DNA from: Rosa chinensis
Taxonomy: Eukaryota > Streptophyta > Magnoliopsida > Rosales > Rosaceae
NCBI RefSeq assembly: GCF_002994745.2
Contig: NC_037093.1
Location: 45,054,384-45,118,383 of the forward strand
Reading direction: 5' to 3'
DNA: 64,000 nt
This document shows positions 11,017 through 24,609 of the stretch, piece after piece. The notes below the pieces were generated by a model. It was not told the origin of the DNA, searched no databases, and saw only the letters and a list, made by a program, of their open reading frames with translations. A program made the translations under genes and the position numbers. Positions within the stretch are counted from its first letter, which is position 1; the number at the start of each line of letters is the position of its first letter.

Positions 11017-13948
11017 TTAATCAATATCTCCCATAATATGTTTATGAGGATGTTCAGCTTGAACATCAACTAAATATCTCCCATAATATGGGCCAAAGAC
11101 CACAAATAATGTTGAAGGGAGACCATTTCTATATCCAAATCCTCCTATTAGATTATGGAAATGAAGCCACTCAGATTTCTTTAATACTAAAACAGAGACT
11201 TTAGCGCTTTCTGGGTTTTCAAGACATGATATCTTGGGATTGTTAGTCGAAGCAGTTTTCCCTTTTATATGAGATCCATACAATTCTTATGTTAAAGCAT
11301 CAAGGCATTGAAACATATAATTTTCATTGCTTTCATAGAAAGCATTTAAACTATTATCTAAAATAACCTTCTGTTTGAAGGCCAAATTTCTTTCAGTTAT
11401 AACTAAAAACTTGTTTCCTAAGAATGCTTCTACACCCTTAATGGATTTAATTAGAGGAAAGACTTCCTTGTTTCCTTTTGAATGATTTAATTATGCAGAA
11501 TTAAATTTTTCATATAAGAATTTATAAATCATTTGATGATTGGTGTCTGGAGTTAAGGCTAGAACAACTCCTGCCCAATAAAAATCATTTGCATTCTTTC
11601 AAAAAAAATCATTTGCATAATGCAAACTGATCAAATCACCTTTTTCAGGTAACTGCAAAGGTGACATGTCTTTTGTTAATTCTTCAATCTTTGTAATAGT
11701 GTTACTATCATCTGTTGTGAAAGAACATTTTTTCTTTAAGCTTGTCTTTGGAGAGAGAAGTGCAGTGAGTCCACTAATCTGAGGGATAAAATCTTTGGCA
11801 AAGTTAACTACTCCCAAAAATCTCATTTGAGATTTCGTCTAGAAATTGGCAGATTTTTTGGACTATATGCTCTTGAAGACGAATCTCTCCATCCTTAACC
11901 TGAATGCCAAGAAAATCAATTTCTCCTTTAGTGAGATGGATTTTCTTTTGTCCAGTAATGATCCCCTTGTGGACAATAAGCTTGCACACCTGTTCTAGGT
12001 GCTTCATGTGTTCTTTTATAGTTTTAGAGAATACAAGAATGTCATCTATATAAACTATGTAGAAGTCTGAGTAAGGCTTATAGGTATTATCCATTTTCCT
12101 TTGAAAATTATACAAAGCCTACTTGAGTCTAAATAGCATGACTAGCCATTCATAATGCCCTTGAGGAGTTCCAAATTTTTTTAAGGCAATGGAGTCAGGA
12201 TGCATTCTGACTGCCAGAATCCTAATTTGGCATCAAATTTAGAGAAAGTTTTTGCTCCCTTGAGCCTGTTGATTAGTACTCTCACCTGACCTATTTGATA
12301 ACCGTCTTCAATGGTCTTTTTGTTTTCATCTTTGTAATCTATTACCATTCTGGCTTTTCCTCTTAGTTGCTCAGCATAATTTCTTACCAAAAATGCTGGA
12401 GCATGATGTGGCTATTGGAAAGCCTTATGAGCTTCTTGTCAAGGAGCTCTTGGATTTGACTTTCCATTTCCTTCATGTCCTCTTCTCTGTAATGAGGAAT
12501 GACTTTTACATGGCAAATAACAATTGCATCATGCATTTTCAGTTGGCAGTATATTGGGTCTTTCTCCTAGTATAACTAAGGATCTTCACTAATTACATAT
12601 TTTAGAAGATTTTCTACTTCCGCAAGAGTCGGTATCTTCTTGTGTTCAATTTTATTTGCATAAACTTTTAAGTTATGTTCCATGATGAAGCTTTCTTCAC
12701 CATTTGAATTTTCCACATTAGATTTTATCTCGGATTCTGAAGGAGACTCTGACTCAAAGCTTGTTGAGTCATTTATTCTAATCTCACTGTGATGTTTTAT
12801 ATGGAAGATTGACTGAAAAATTGGCTTATAGTCACCACTCTTCGTTGGTGACCTCTGATATTGCTGAGTAAAACCCTTACCAGTGATACTGACTACATTA
12901 GTAAATAGTAAGTCTGGTTTCCTGGTAAAAATCTTTTGTTTTTCTCAAAACCAATCACTTGATCATTTTGAGTTATTGTTTGTTGAAGGAGAAAATCATT
13001 CCTATCAACAAATAGCGCATAGGCTTGCACATTGCCAAATTATTTTGATGATCAGTCTCCTCCTCCTATAGCGATCCAGACGTTTTTAGCCCTTGTAGTT
13101 ATGGATATCTCATGTGCTCCTAAAGTAACACCAATGGCTAACTTATTAGACATTTCCCAACATTCTTCAGGAAATGACATATCTTCTTGCGAGGCTATAT
13201 CTAGAACCACTGTCAACATACGCATGTAGGTGATATTTTTTGTGGTTTGGGAACTAAAGTCCGACTGTTATGTAGTTATTATACTAGCTTGTCTGGACTT
13301 GCCTTGCTTGTTTCATGTTCGCTGGATCATCTAACAATTTTTTAAAGGCTTAGTATCCCTTACAGTCTCATCATTAGAATCCTGTTTTATTACAGGACTA
13401 GAAGAGTCTTTCAAAGATAATTCCTCTTTTTGAGGTTTCTTTGTTAATGAAGATATTATCTACCAAGATATGAACATCATTATCTGTTATCTTTCTTCTT
13501 GCTTAAGCAACAAAGCATTCTTGGTGATAAGTCTCACCAATGGTTTCACAATACATGGTAATTGTACTGTTGTCTTTACATTCACAATAGTCACATGTAA
13601 AGTTTTCTGGATTGGGATAGAAAAATACTAGTTGCGTTAACAGTATCTTCTTTTTTTCAATTCTCTATGTTAATACTAATATAGGAACGAGATCATATAC
13701 CTTCTTCTTCTTCTTCTTCAGAACTTTCTAAAGAGCTTGCTGTTTCATATTCTTCTGAATATTAGAGAATACAAAGACTTGTTGTCTTCATCAGAATAAG
13801 CTATATCAAAACCTTTTAGGTTATTATTTTCTATAGCTTCTTCATATTCTACTAATAAGGCCTTGACATACCTCTCTTCTTTCAAAGTTAGACCTAAAGT
13901 TGGAGTAGGTAAATTGAAATTAATCCTTTTACACACACACACACACAC
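11017..13948 (-). mobile_element. Degenerate endogenous pararetrovirus (Caulimoviridae-like) polymerase remnant
   Basis: Broken minus-strand frames between about 11300 and 12390 resemble caulimovirid reverse transcriptase: an RGKARMVIDY-type block near 12300-12370, the catalytic YIDD box at about 12041-12052, an FLGVVNF-type block near 11800-11825, and RNase H-like sequence toward 11300-11600. Several frame changes and stops separate these pieces, so no functional enzyme is encoded. A Cys-rich stretch (about 13505-13605, minus) lies on the upstream side. No integrase or LTR was found, which favours a pararetrovirus over a Ty3 element, but the margins and genus cannot be fixed. The 11000-13950 limits are approximate. 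Confidence 0.6.
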
Positions 13949-14076
13949 TGTTTATAGTGAAATTAAAACGGTAAAAGTCAAAAGGGTAAATACGGGTAAA
14001 AAGGACAATAATGAAATTATTGAAATAAGATGGAGTTTTTTTTATCATTCTTTAATATAAAGTGGAGTTTGTTTTT

Positions 14077-14518
14077 GGGTGCGACTATTACCACCCTGCT
14101 AAGTACTTTGTTCACCCTACATTCTCTTCTCACCCTACATGTATTTTTATAATTTCAAGTTTACTTAGCTCACCCATCTATACTCAAAATACCTTTTTCC
14201 AATGTAGGGTTTAACTCGAATTCTTTTTCTATTTGACCTTCTCCGCATCTCAAATTCTTTTTTTTTTTTAGCATAACATGAGAACGATTGAAGGTGATGA
14301 ATGCTAGGAAAGCGTTAAGGTTTAACGATGAATGAAGAGATGAAGAATGAAGTTTAAGTATGTGTTTTGTAGGGTGTAATAATTAAAAGAAACAAATTGT
14401 AATTTTTAAGCAGATATTGTCTTTTATTGTAATTTTATATTAGGACATTTTAGTCTTTCAATAAATCAGAAACTTATAGGGTGAAGAAAATAGTTAGCAA
14501 GATGGCAATAACCGCACC
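14077..14518. mobile_element. MITE, 442 bp, GGGTGCGG family (copy 1)
   Basis: The left end GGGTGCGACTATTACC and the right end GGCAATAACCGCACC are inverted copies; the next inward blocks (TTGTTCACC and GGGTGAA) are also inverted. It is the same family as the longer element at 51807-52555. Flanks are T-rich, so the target duplication cannot be read clearly. No coding capacity. Confidence 0.65.
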
Positions 14519-14693
14519 ATTTTTTTTTTATAATATTATCCAAATTTATTCAATATTAGACTAATAGCTTAGTAATATTATCAAAATTTATTCAAATCTA
14601 AGGCTTTATGTCTCATTTTCGTCATCTTTTTCCTTGCTCCAGCCCGATTTCTCTCCAAATGCCTAGATTTACTTTTATTTCTCTCATCCTCAT

Positions 14694-15388
14694 TAGGGCT
14701 GCACGCGGATTGGATTGGATCGGTTTTGACTCCAAACCGTCTCTATGCCAAAGTAAGCGGTTTAGACATTTTAGACAACCGATCATCGAAAAAAATAAGC
14801 TTAATCCGATCCAATCCAATCCATTTAAAGATGGTTTGGTTCGGTCGGTAAGGCGGTTTTAACCTATATAGCATTAACGTTTTGTTTACGAAACACTCAT
14901 AGTAAAATACTAAAATTCAATCTCAATAATCAAAATTTAATAATCAAAATCCAAAACTAATATTCAAAGAACAAAATCCAAAATAGTTTCAAAATTTTGT
15001 CAAAAAAAAAAAAGTTTCAAAATGATTCACTTATTTGGGTTTTAAGCCTTTGGGTCTAGGATTCAATATGGTAGTATATCATTTTGAGAATCAAATTATA
15101 ATTGGAAATTTAGAACTTACTTATAAAATACTACCCACAAATAAATAAATATATATATATATATTATGTATATAATTTTAATTTTTATTATTATATTTAA
15201 TACATACCGGTCAGTTCGGGTTTTGCGGTTTAAGTAAAAGAAAAATCAAACCAAGCCAATTCATAAACGATTTGGTTCAGTATTAAATCGGCTTTCATAT
15301 TTTAACGCTAAAAAACCTTAACCAAACCATATTTACCGGTCGGTTTCGACCAGGTTGGCCGGTTTGTACCATGTTTTGCACACCCCTA
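14694..15388. mobile_element. Non-autonomous hAT-type element, 695 bp, with 8-bp target duplication
   Basis: The terminus TAGGGCTGCA at the left is matched by TGCACACCCCTA at the right. An exact 8-bp duplication, ATCCTCAT, flanks it (14686-14693 and 15389-15396), the length typical of hAT elements. Subterminal GGATTGGAT and ACCGGTCGG motifs occur in both orientations, as is common in such elements. A (TA)n run lies near 15150. No transposase remains. Confidence 0.8.
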
Positions 15389-15906
15389 ATCCTCATATAG
15401 CTCCCCTCTTATCTTCTATCCCAATTTTTTCTGTTTCCACAATCCTACCCTTTCACTCATTCAGTGTAGTCTCAACCTGAATCTATACACCTAACTCTAC
15501 ACCTAGGAATTGTTGTCATACCAATACTCCACTGATGTTTATGGACGTCACCGGACTAGTGACATTGTGTTGCTCAATGGTCTCCACCACCATGATTGCT
15601 GTTTTTATGTCTTTGTCCTTCTTGCACAGACTATTCGGGTATGGAGAATGATGGTGGACAAATCTTTGGCATCCGGAAGTGAAGCTATAGTCTATGCTAC
15701 TCTCCTTGTAGCTTGGTGTAAGTTAATAAGGCTTTTGTCCATTGGGTTTCTAGGCCTAGGACTCTTGCTTCCTTATGTGCATTTATATTTGTAATATGTA
15801 TTCTATAATGAGTGAGCTGTTTGACAAAAAAAAAAAAAAACAGTTGGCATAGTTGTGAGAACTCAGTGGAACTTTGAAGTTGAGTTTAAAAAGTAATTAC
15901 TTGTAA

Positions 15907-16415
15907 AGTAAATCAAATGGTATCTGAACTATTGTGAAATATATTTTTTGATACTGACGAATTTTTTTACCCCAAATGGTACCTGAAGTATTACGTCGTT
16001 ACCAAATATAGTACCTACATTAACTTTTCCGTTAAAGTCACCTACGTGGCATGTATTCCTTTTGATAAAAACTTCAAATGATACCCGAACTATTGCAAAA
16101 TATATTTTTTTGGTACTTTAATTTTTTACTCTAAATGGTACCTCAAGTATGTATTTGGAGTTTTATCTTAAATTTGTGATCAATATGTATTTGAGGTACC
16201 ATTTGGGTTAAAAAAAAAAAGGGTCCCATATATGTAGAGCTTTTATTAAAAAAATACATGTCACGTAGGCGACTTTAACGAAAAAGTTAACATAGGTATT
16301 ATATTTGGTAACGGCGCAATACTTAGATACCATTTGATATAAAAAAAATTTGTACGTAGGTACCAAAAATACATTTCGCAATAATTCAGGTAGCATTTGG
16401 AGTTTTTACCCTCCC
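15907..16415. mobile_element. MULE-like long inverted repeat element, about 509 bp
   Basis: Two arms of about 240 bp are inverted copies of each other (for example CCAAATGGTACCTGAAGTAT-like blocks, and GTTAACTTTTTCGTTAAAGTC against its complement). A 10-bp direct repeat TTACTTGTAA flanks it (15897-15906 and 16416-16425). Structure and duplication length fit a Mutator-like MITE. Transcripts would fold into a long hairpin. Confidence 0.6.
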
Positions 16416-16859
16416 TTACTTGTAACGTTGGAGATTATGAGTCCATATAGCTCCATAGAGATTAAGTAAACTTGTTGAGATTAGGTTACTTGAGAAAATA
16501 TTTTCCATTATTATCTTTTCTAGATTGGACTAGTCCTTGTTAGATACATAATATTAGTTTGATGGGTGTTGCCCTATCAACAATTAGTTCATAAACCGCT
16601 TTGGTTCAATTTTGTTTAGAGATTTGTATTGGGCTTTGATCATTATAAGTCACGTTATTGGACTTATAATAAAAAATTTAGAGATTATAATTTTTTTTTT
16701 TTAGTTGAAAAGGTCAATCTCATTATGCATTTCAGCAAGCAGTACAATAATAGCCTGCTCATAGGACTGTCAGAAAAAGCCATTATGCAGAGTATACCAA
16801 ACAAGCACACTCAAGAACAGTGTACCTCTAAGAACACCCCTATCACACCTACCTTTTAA

Positions 16860-18612
16860 GATTAAGCGTAAAAACAAGCAATTACATAATTTCGAAAATA
16901 AAACTACCTATGAAGCTACCAGCTGCTTGTCGATCTTTTCCACTCATGCAGAAGACAAAACAGTCTTGCCTTCCATTGTTGAGATAATCACTTCCTCAAC
17001 TAGAATCAGGCCATTTTCAACAGCAAATGACTTCTCCACTGCTTCCATTGAGTGCTTCTCCTCCTCAGGCATCCCCATATCAATAATTGAAGTAATCACT
17101 TCTTCAGCTTGATCATTGTTTTCTTTCACTGGAGAGGTATCACTCACCTTCTCATCTTCAATAAGCTTCATAGATCTCTTCTAACCCTTGACTTTGACTA
17201 GAGTAGTTTTCTCAGGTTCCACAGTAGATGCTTTGGCTTTGTTTTTGGAACCCTTGGAACAACCAAGCTTCTTCTTTTAGGGAGAGATGATCAAGCGATC
17301 ATCCTTCTGAGGTAAAGCCAACGATAGCTCATCAACCCCACTCATAGCAGGAGTAGGTAATGCTAATAGTTTCTTTCCTGGATGTAGGAGTGACAGCTCT
17401 GCAATCCTCTTCTGCCCACTTACTATTGCAGTAGCTTCCTTGGTCTTCTTAATCCCAAAATCTAGAAGTGTAAAACCACCATGTTAGCATGCTTGAATGA
17501 ACCTATCACCTGGTGAACCATGCACTATACTGATGATCAAGCTTCTTTTAGGCTCTACAGGAAGAGGCCCAGGCTTCACCAGTTTCTTCAATAGCCAGAC
17601 AGTTTGTAAGCTGGAGTTGAGGTGCTTCGAAAAGAAGGCCGCTTGGCCTTGATGTTGGGCATCACGTTCAGTCGCCGCTTCAAGAGATAGAAAGCCTATT
17701 CCATTCTAAACCCTAGCTTCCTGAGACATAACCTTAGCTTCTGCTTGGCAGTGATGACTTGCCTGCATCAAATCTGTTGCTTCCAAAGGGAACCCTAAAT
17801 GGACCTACAGATGAAAAGAGGGTCAAACCCGCCATGGCATTTACCGGTGCATCAGACTTAAGCGCTTCCTTTTCTTTGATGAAAAGTCGATCACAACCAT
17901 CAGTTGGGTGTTCAAACAACCCACAATCATGACATAAGCCTCTAACTTTCTCATACACAATCGAGACATCCACTTCAACAAAAGCAGAGAAAGAAAAATT
18001 TCTGAAAACCTTAAACCTTCTTCTGGTACCGATAATCAACATGATTCTCTACTCATCATCTTTGCGCTTCAACCCCAGATTGTCAAACCTCAAAACCCTA
18101 CGTATTGCAGATCTAATCATAGAAAGAGAAAGCTTATTCTGTAGGGTAGGAGGGAGACCACGAACCGTAATCTAGAATTCTAGGGAATGAATTGGAATTG
18201 CTTCAAAATCTGATTGAAATGCCATCATATGGAGCCAGCACCAGCATGGTGTTACAATAGAACCAAGGACGTCTAGGCTAGTAACAATTTCGATCCGTTT
18301 CACGATAAAATTGGAACACAAACAGGTTCGCAATAGATCTGATTGATAAGCCTCCTCACATACGCCATATGGTCAACATCGAACCAATGAAGCTATTAAG
18401 GTTTGGCCGTCGTGTGAGTAGTTGTCCCACCATGTAGTGGTGATTGTCTTGCAAAGCTGCCTCCTCGCCAGTTTGAGATCAATATGAGCATTGTAGTTAA
18501 GAGTGAAGGCAGCAGCGAGGCTATAGATAGGATCCGACGTGGTGGAGGGAAGCAGGTATTGCAAAGAGAGAAATGTCTTTAGAAACCCTAGCAGAGCAAG
18601 AGAGCGGCTAGT
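16860..18612 (-). mobile_element. 5' part of a LINE-type retrotransposon with DUF4283 and zinc-knuckle ORF1, broken
   Basis: On the minus strand the region starts with a CTAGGGTTTCT leader (about 18580-18600) and then encodes a decayed ORF1: a VRGLPP-type DUF4283 block near 18130-18150, then an open stretch (17734-18042) with VYEKVRGLCHDCGLFEHPTD, a CX2CX4HX4C-type knuckle typical of plant LINE ORF1 proteins. Stops near 18050 and 18170 and the absence of a reverse transcriptase show it is truncated. An acidic segment continues to about 16940. Confidence 0.55.
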
Positions 18613-18663
18613 TTTTTGTTTTTGTTTTTTTCTTCCTTTTTAACTTAGTAATTTAGTCAAGAT

Positions 18664-19748
18664 TTTTTATTTTTTATTTTTAGGGCAACGAAAGACTGAT
18701 CCATTGATATAAAATCATACGTCCTCACTCGGTCAAGCTTGAGATGTCCGAAGACCCCTCATATTACAAATCAATGCTCAAGTAAAAACGACTAAAATCC
18801 AAAATGAAAACTCCAAGAAGACTTAAATCTTAAAGGAACTGCAGAAAACAAAATAAAGAATTTGAAAAAACTCCCTAAGCCTACACTGCCCTAACATCGA
18901 ACCACTGTTTTGAACATCTTGACGCCTAAGACCTCTTGGTGTACGTCGCAACAATCAACACAGCCACATCAACATGTATAAACATATGTAGGACTAAGAG
19001 CAGGACATGCCACCTCCCAAAAGGCCCAAACCAAATACAACCTAAGTGAGAGAAAAAAGGGGAACTGGACTATCCTAGGCCCATTTCACCAAACTACATC
19101 TCTGCAGCCCAAAAAGGCAAGGGCCCAAAGCCCACTATCGAAACCTGACGTCCCCAACACCCAGATTTTCCGAGTCTGATCCTCAGGAAAGCAGCCCCCC
19201 ACCCTTCACCGCTCCGACGGCTGACAACGGCTCTTCGCTATCAGAACAAGCTGGAAAAGACACGCCTTGGATTTAACTTGGAAAACAACCTTACCTGCTG
19301 TCAGAGGAATCCAGAAGCCTAACTAGATCCACCGGCGACCAACAAGACACGCTGCCTTCAAGCACCTCCTCCAGCAACCGGATCAAAACCTTACTGCTAA
19401 GACAATAGCTGCACAATACGCCGAGTCCTCAATTCCAGAGCCCTTGTTGCGACCAAAACGATCAAAGACCGCCGCATACCAATCAACACTCAAGATCCGA
19501 GCAGGAAAAGGGCTCAAGCACCTCCGCACAACCTTGACCCTCCGATTCTTAAGCCGCACCACCAAAGCAGAAGCGGCCCAAGCAGCAGGTTATTCACCCA
19601 CCCTGCACGATCAGCAAGCTCCAATCTCGTCGTTCCCGCCGCCGCCTACCACACAATACCTGGGTTTGCAGAGAGAATCCCTAGGGAGCGGCTAACTTTT
19701 GGTTATGACCTTCTTAAGCACCTTTTGAACTACTGTTTATAATAATTG
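18664..19748 (-). mobile_element. Truncated non-LTR retroposon, about 1.1 kb, A-rich tail and 10-bp target duplication
   Basis: A 10-bp direct repeat AGTCAAGATT flanks the insert (18654-18663 and 19749-19758). On the minus strand it ends in an AAAAATAAAAAATAAAAA tail next to that repeat and begins with a CTAGGGATTCTCTCTGC leader like the neighbouring LINE. The body is GC-richer than its surroundings and has no convincing coding region. It sits just upstream of the LINE remnant, in the same orientation. Confidence 0.65.
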
Positions 19749-20227
19749 AGTCAAGATTGATGCGAAGCTAATATTAAACATGATGTTGATCTGCCTAGTT
19801 AAGAGAATCTACAACTACTGCATTGTCCAAATTTTGTATTTATCAAAGCAATCAACAAACTTCTAATGCACTTCATTCAATATCACTCAGCATCGATCGA
19901 AAAAATCTCTATAAAACGTGCGCGACATCTTGTCATTGTGTCAAAAATTTCTAAATCGTTTTGATCAAAACATGTTAAATTTTAGTTATTTAGTGAGGCT
20001 CATGTACTCTGTTCGGGTTTAACCCATAAACCGCCAAAGCCCATCTAGGTGGTTACAAACGCTGTATTAGAACAAAGAAACACCAAGAGCCAGTTTACCT
20101 CGTTAACATCTGCGCGCAGCTGAAACTAGAAGAGACAAGACAAAACCCGCCACTTCTCCTCCTTCTCTCTTCTGTACTTCTCTCTCTTGTTGGCTTCTCT
20201 CCTCTCTCAACTCCCAACCAGGTAACA

Positions 20228-20231
20228 CACA

Positions 20232-20272
<41 letters not shown>

Positions 20273-20278
20273 TCCCTC
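20228..20278. repeat. (AC)n(CT)n microsatellite in the HDA19-like 5' UTR
   Basis: A pure CT run about 40 bp long, preceded by ACACAC, lies about 190 bp before the start codon of the deacetylase. CT-rich leaders are common in plant genes; length variation here would be easy to score. Confidence 0.8.
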
Positions 20279-20459
20279 TGATTCTAATTTTACTCTCTCT
20301 CTTTTACCCAAAATCAAAATCCATGATTTCTTGCCCTACCTTCTGATTCAAAACCCAAAACCCCAAAAAGCAGCGACCTTGAAAAAAAGAAAAAAAAAAG
20401 CAGCGACCTTTGAAACTAAAAATCAAATCTTTGTTCTGTGGTTGAAACAGGGAGGTGCT

Positions 20460-23400
20460 ATGGACACCGGCGGCAACTCGCTGGCGTCGGGTCCCGACGG
20501 CGTGAAGCGCAAAGTGAGCTACTTCTACGACCCGGAAGTGGGAAATTACTATTATGGGCAGGGCCATCCGATGAAGCCCCACCGCATCAGAATGACCCAC
20601 GCCCTTTTAGCCCATTACGGTCTTCTCCAGCACATGCAGGTCCTCAAACCCTACCCGGCCCGGGACCGGGACCTCTGCCGCTTCCACGCCGACGACTACG
20701 TGGCGTTTCTCCGGAGCATTACCCCCGAAACGCAGCAGGACCAGCTGAGGCAGCTCAAGAGGTTCAATGTGGGAGAGGATTGCCCTGTGTTTGATGGGTT
20801 GTACTCGTTTTGTCAGACTTATGCCGGTGGGTCTGTTGGTGGGGCTGTCAAGCTGAATCATGGGATTTGCGACATTTCGATTAATTGGGCTGGGGGGTTG
20901 CACCATGCTAAGAAGTGTGAAGCTTCTGGGTTTTGTTATGTCAATGACATTGTGCTCGCAATCTTGGAGCTGCTTAAACAACACGAGGTTCGTCTTTGTT
21001 TGTCGAAATTGCATAGCTTTCGGATTTGATGTGGAATTGAAAATGTGTGTTGTTTTTTATTTTGCGTAATCGTGTTCATGTGGATTGAAGTGTGTTGATG
21101 TGTTTGAAACAGAGAGTTTTGTATGTGGACATTGATATCCACCACGGGGACGGTGTTGAGGAGGCGTTTTACACTACAGACAGGGTCATGACGGTTTCGT
21201 TTCATAAATTTGGAGACTATTTTCCAGGGACGGGGGACATTCGCGATATTGGGTACGGGAAAGGGAAGTATTACTCCCTCAATGTTCCGTTAGATGATGG
21301 AATTGATGATGAGAGCTACCATTACTTGTTCAAACCCCTCATTGGGAAGGTTATGGAGATATTTAGGCCTGGTGCTGTTGTTCTACAGTGTGGTGCTGAT
21401 TCCTTATCTGGGGATAGGCTTGGTTGCTTTAATCTTTCCATCAAGGGTCATGCTGAATGTGTTAGATACATGAGATCCTTCAATGTCCCGCTTTTGCTTC
21501 TAGGCGGTGGCGGGTATACCATTCGCAATGTTGCTCGTTGCTGGTGCTACGAGGTATACTTGTTGTTTCATTTTATCTATGGCGTTTCAGTTGTGATCAT
21601 TTATGTTGGAACACATAACATGGTTATATCATATGAGCTACAATATCTTGCCATAGAGTATGTTATGTTGCCATAGTATTAATGAGGACTGCATACTCAT
21701 AATTGAATTCAGTTGATCAAGGGTTGTGATTGCACTTTAACTTGTTGCTGTTGGTTGGTTATCCATCATTGCTGCTTATCATACTCGGCACAATGTGTTA
21801 ATTTGTTCAGTCTTGAGTCGTGACTAACAATAACATTTTAATGTTTTTTATGTAAAACAGACTGGTGTTGCACTTGGAGCAGAAATTGAGGACAAAATGC
21901 CACAGCATGAGTATTATGAGTATTTTGGTCCAGACTATACTCTTCATGTTGCCCCTAGTAATATGGAAAACAAGAATTCTCATCAGTTACTGGAAGAAAT
22001 ACGATCGAAACTTCTTGAAAATCTCTCCAGGCTTCAGCATGCACCTAGTGTCCAATTTCATGAAAGGCCTCCTGAAAATGAGCTTCCAGAGGTATGTCTT
22101 TGCAAGATTATGTCTTGTGTGATGGTTGGTTTGACTCATCATATCAAGATACTGTTCTTTGTTCTCATTTTACTGAAGAAGTCCTTGATCACTTCTGCCT
22201 AGTTTCTAAATAAGTAGCCTTTAGCAAGCATTGTCAAGCCCTGGTATAGCTGATTGAGTGCCAAAAAGAGAAATTAAAATGACGGAAGGAGCTGCAAGTG
22301 GTGTTGACTCCAAAGAAAAATTTCTTCCTTAGACGACTCAAATTTTATTTTCCTTTTATTGCCTATCAGCATGATATTATAAATGTTCCTGTTTTCCCTT
22401 TTCCTGAATGATGATATTTCTTGTTGCTTAACTCCTGAAATACTTGAAAACTATAGGCTCTTTTTGAATATAGTGGTGTAAAGTGGAGAAGTTTGTATCT
22501 AAAATGCTATGAAGCTCCCATTTTTGTGACTATTATTTAGTATATTTGTAATGAAAGTAGCATGCTAGTTGACATAAATCTAGTGGAGTTGATATGTAGT
22601 TATACTTGGAGCTCTTTTCTTGGTACTCAGTATTTTAATTTTTTTTTTTTTAATTTATTAAATTTTTTTAGGAAGATGAGGATCAGGATGACAGAGACGA
22701 GAGATGGGATGCCGATTCTGATATGGAGCTTGATGAGTATGTCAACTAGAGATGCCAATTCTCCTAATTTGCTTATGATAGAAATATACTCTCCCAAATT
22801 TACTTTCATTATCGCGATTTTGTCTTTGAAATATACTAATTTATTGTTTATATATACAGCAGACCTATTGCAGCAAGAAGAGTAAAGAAAGAGATTGTTG
22901 AACCTGAGGTTAAAGATCCGGTATGCTACAATTGATCTCAAGATCTTGATCGGAAATATTACTCTACTGTTCACATTTCATTCATTTAGGATGACCAAAG
23001 TAAACCTATTAGATGCACCTTATGTTAAGTAATATGAATCTGGACTAGTCATTTTCAAGCCATCAAGTAATATGTGATGTGGTCTCTTCATATTGTATTT
23101 TTCTCCCATATATTATTCCTGTTTCAAATATGACGTTATCTAAAGCCTAATTTGAATTAGTATTGTTTCAAGTTCTGGTAGCTACTGCTTATGCTTATAT
23201 GTTTATGTTTTCTTCATTGCACATCTTGTGATGTACTCATTTTTTATTATTATGCTACATTTAAATCCAATTATGCGTGGTTTACAATCCTTATGTATCA
23301 CAAGTTGACAACATTTGGACATCCTTTCTGCATTTATATTGAATGCTGCTGATTTTGGTAGGATTCAAAACATTGAACCATGTTGATCCCATTTTTCATG

Positions 23401-23696
23401 TTCACTTGTCTCAGCAATTTCTAATTATGGTTTACATGGCCTTATTTCAGAAAGGAGCTGTAGAGAATTCTAGAGGCTATGATGCAGGACTGGATGAAAT
23501 TACAACAAGCGCAAAGGTTAGTTAATTGAATTAGCAAACAGATATAATCAGGATTCAGTTGATATGAAACTGATATGACACTGCTCATTGTTGGCATTGA
23601 TGTCTGCAGGCTTTGGATATGGGCTCTGGGTCTATGGAGGAACCAAGTGTAAAAGTTGAACAAGAGTCTCTGAATAAGCCTGCAGATCAGATGTAA
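20460..23696 (+). CDS. HDA19: Class I (RPD3-type) histone deacetylase, HDA19-like, 492 aa, seven coding exons
   Basis: Exons 20460-20987, 21113-21553, 21861-22091, 22672-22736, 22860-22920, 23451-23516 and 23610-23696 join in frame. It removes acetyl groups from histone lysines in nuclear co-repressor complexes. The N-terminus [18 protein letters not shown] matches HDA19 of other plants as I know it. The zinc and active-site residues are all present: H148 and H149 (GGLHHAKK), D184 and H186 (DIDIHHGDG), D272 (CGADSLSGD) and Y311 (GGGGYTIRN). The tail after residue about 400 is acidic ([16 protein letters not shown]), as usual. The length is close to the roughly 500 aa of Arabidopsis HDA19. An AATAAA at 23833 is a possible polyadenylation signal. 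It converges with the channel gene downstream. Confidence 0.95.
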
Positions 23697-24609
23697 CCCT
23701 TATCATAAGGAAACTTTTTAGTTTTATTTTGGCCTTAACTCTTGATTGATTTGTGAAGTTGGTAATTTATTGTTCAGTAGCATTTCTTGTATTTCCAAGC
23801 ACTCTACAATTGCTATTTGGGTATGTATTGGAAATAAAGTTGTATCCAATCCACCCTCTCTAGAGTGCTTGGAATGATTGAAGTCGAATAGGAAAGGCAA
23901 GAAGCTGTAAGTTTACCACTGTTGTACTCAAACAGTTCATTTCAAGAAATGTCATTTTCTGTTAGTAGTTTATGCATCATTTGGCTCACTCCTAATATTC
24001 TGTTAAGTATTTAGAATGAGAAGAATGTCCATTGAGGATATACAATCCCATTATCATCAGGCAAACAGATTTGACCTATTAATCCCGTATGTCAACAGTT
24101 CTGGTGGAATGGACTGGATACCAATATCAGAATTTGTACAAAGTAGAAACACAACTTGCAAGCAACTAAAGACTTCTATATCCTTTTGGTGCCTAATTTG
24201 TATCTTTACTCATCAAGGAGATGAATCTTCCTGTATGTGCAATCACACAAATACAGTGCGGTAAGAGTCTGTATGAGGTTCATTTCTGTTGTGGCCTAAT
24301 TACAAAGCAAAATGTTAAAAGGAACCCAATTGGTTATTCCAATGACTTTGTATACGTTGTCATGAATCTTTACTCTTCCTCAGTTGCATGTACATTTGGT
24401 AGTTGGTGTAGATTCCAGACTTCGATTGCGTTTGAGCAATTGAAAGCCAAATGAAAGACGTGTGGGCTGAGGTGCTCTGAAGCAGCAACCAGGTGGACGC
24501 CTGAATTGTACGTTCCATGGTAGGTTGAGACAGTATTATCAAAAGTGTGAAAAAACTGTGATGAGTATTCTGATTTATCTACACAAAATATGCCATCTAG
24601 TGTTGATGA
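23697..24609. other. Intergenic region between two convergent genes
   Basis: Holds the 3' UTR of the deacetylase (AATAAA at 23833-23838) and presumably that of the channel gene on the other strand. No further coding region is supported; small open frames here show no recognisable motif. Confidence 0.6.
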
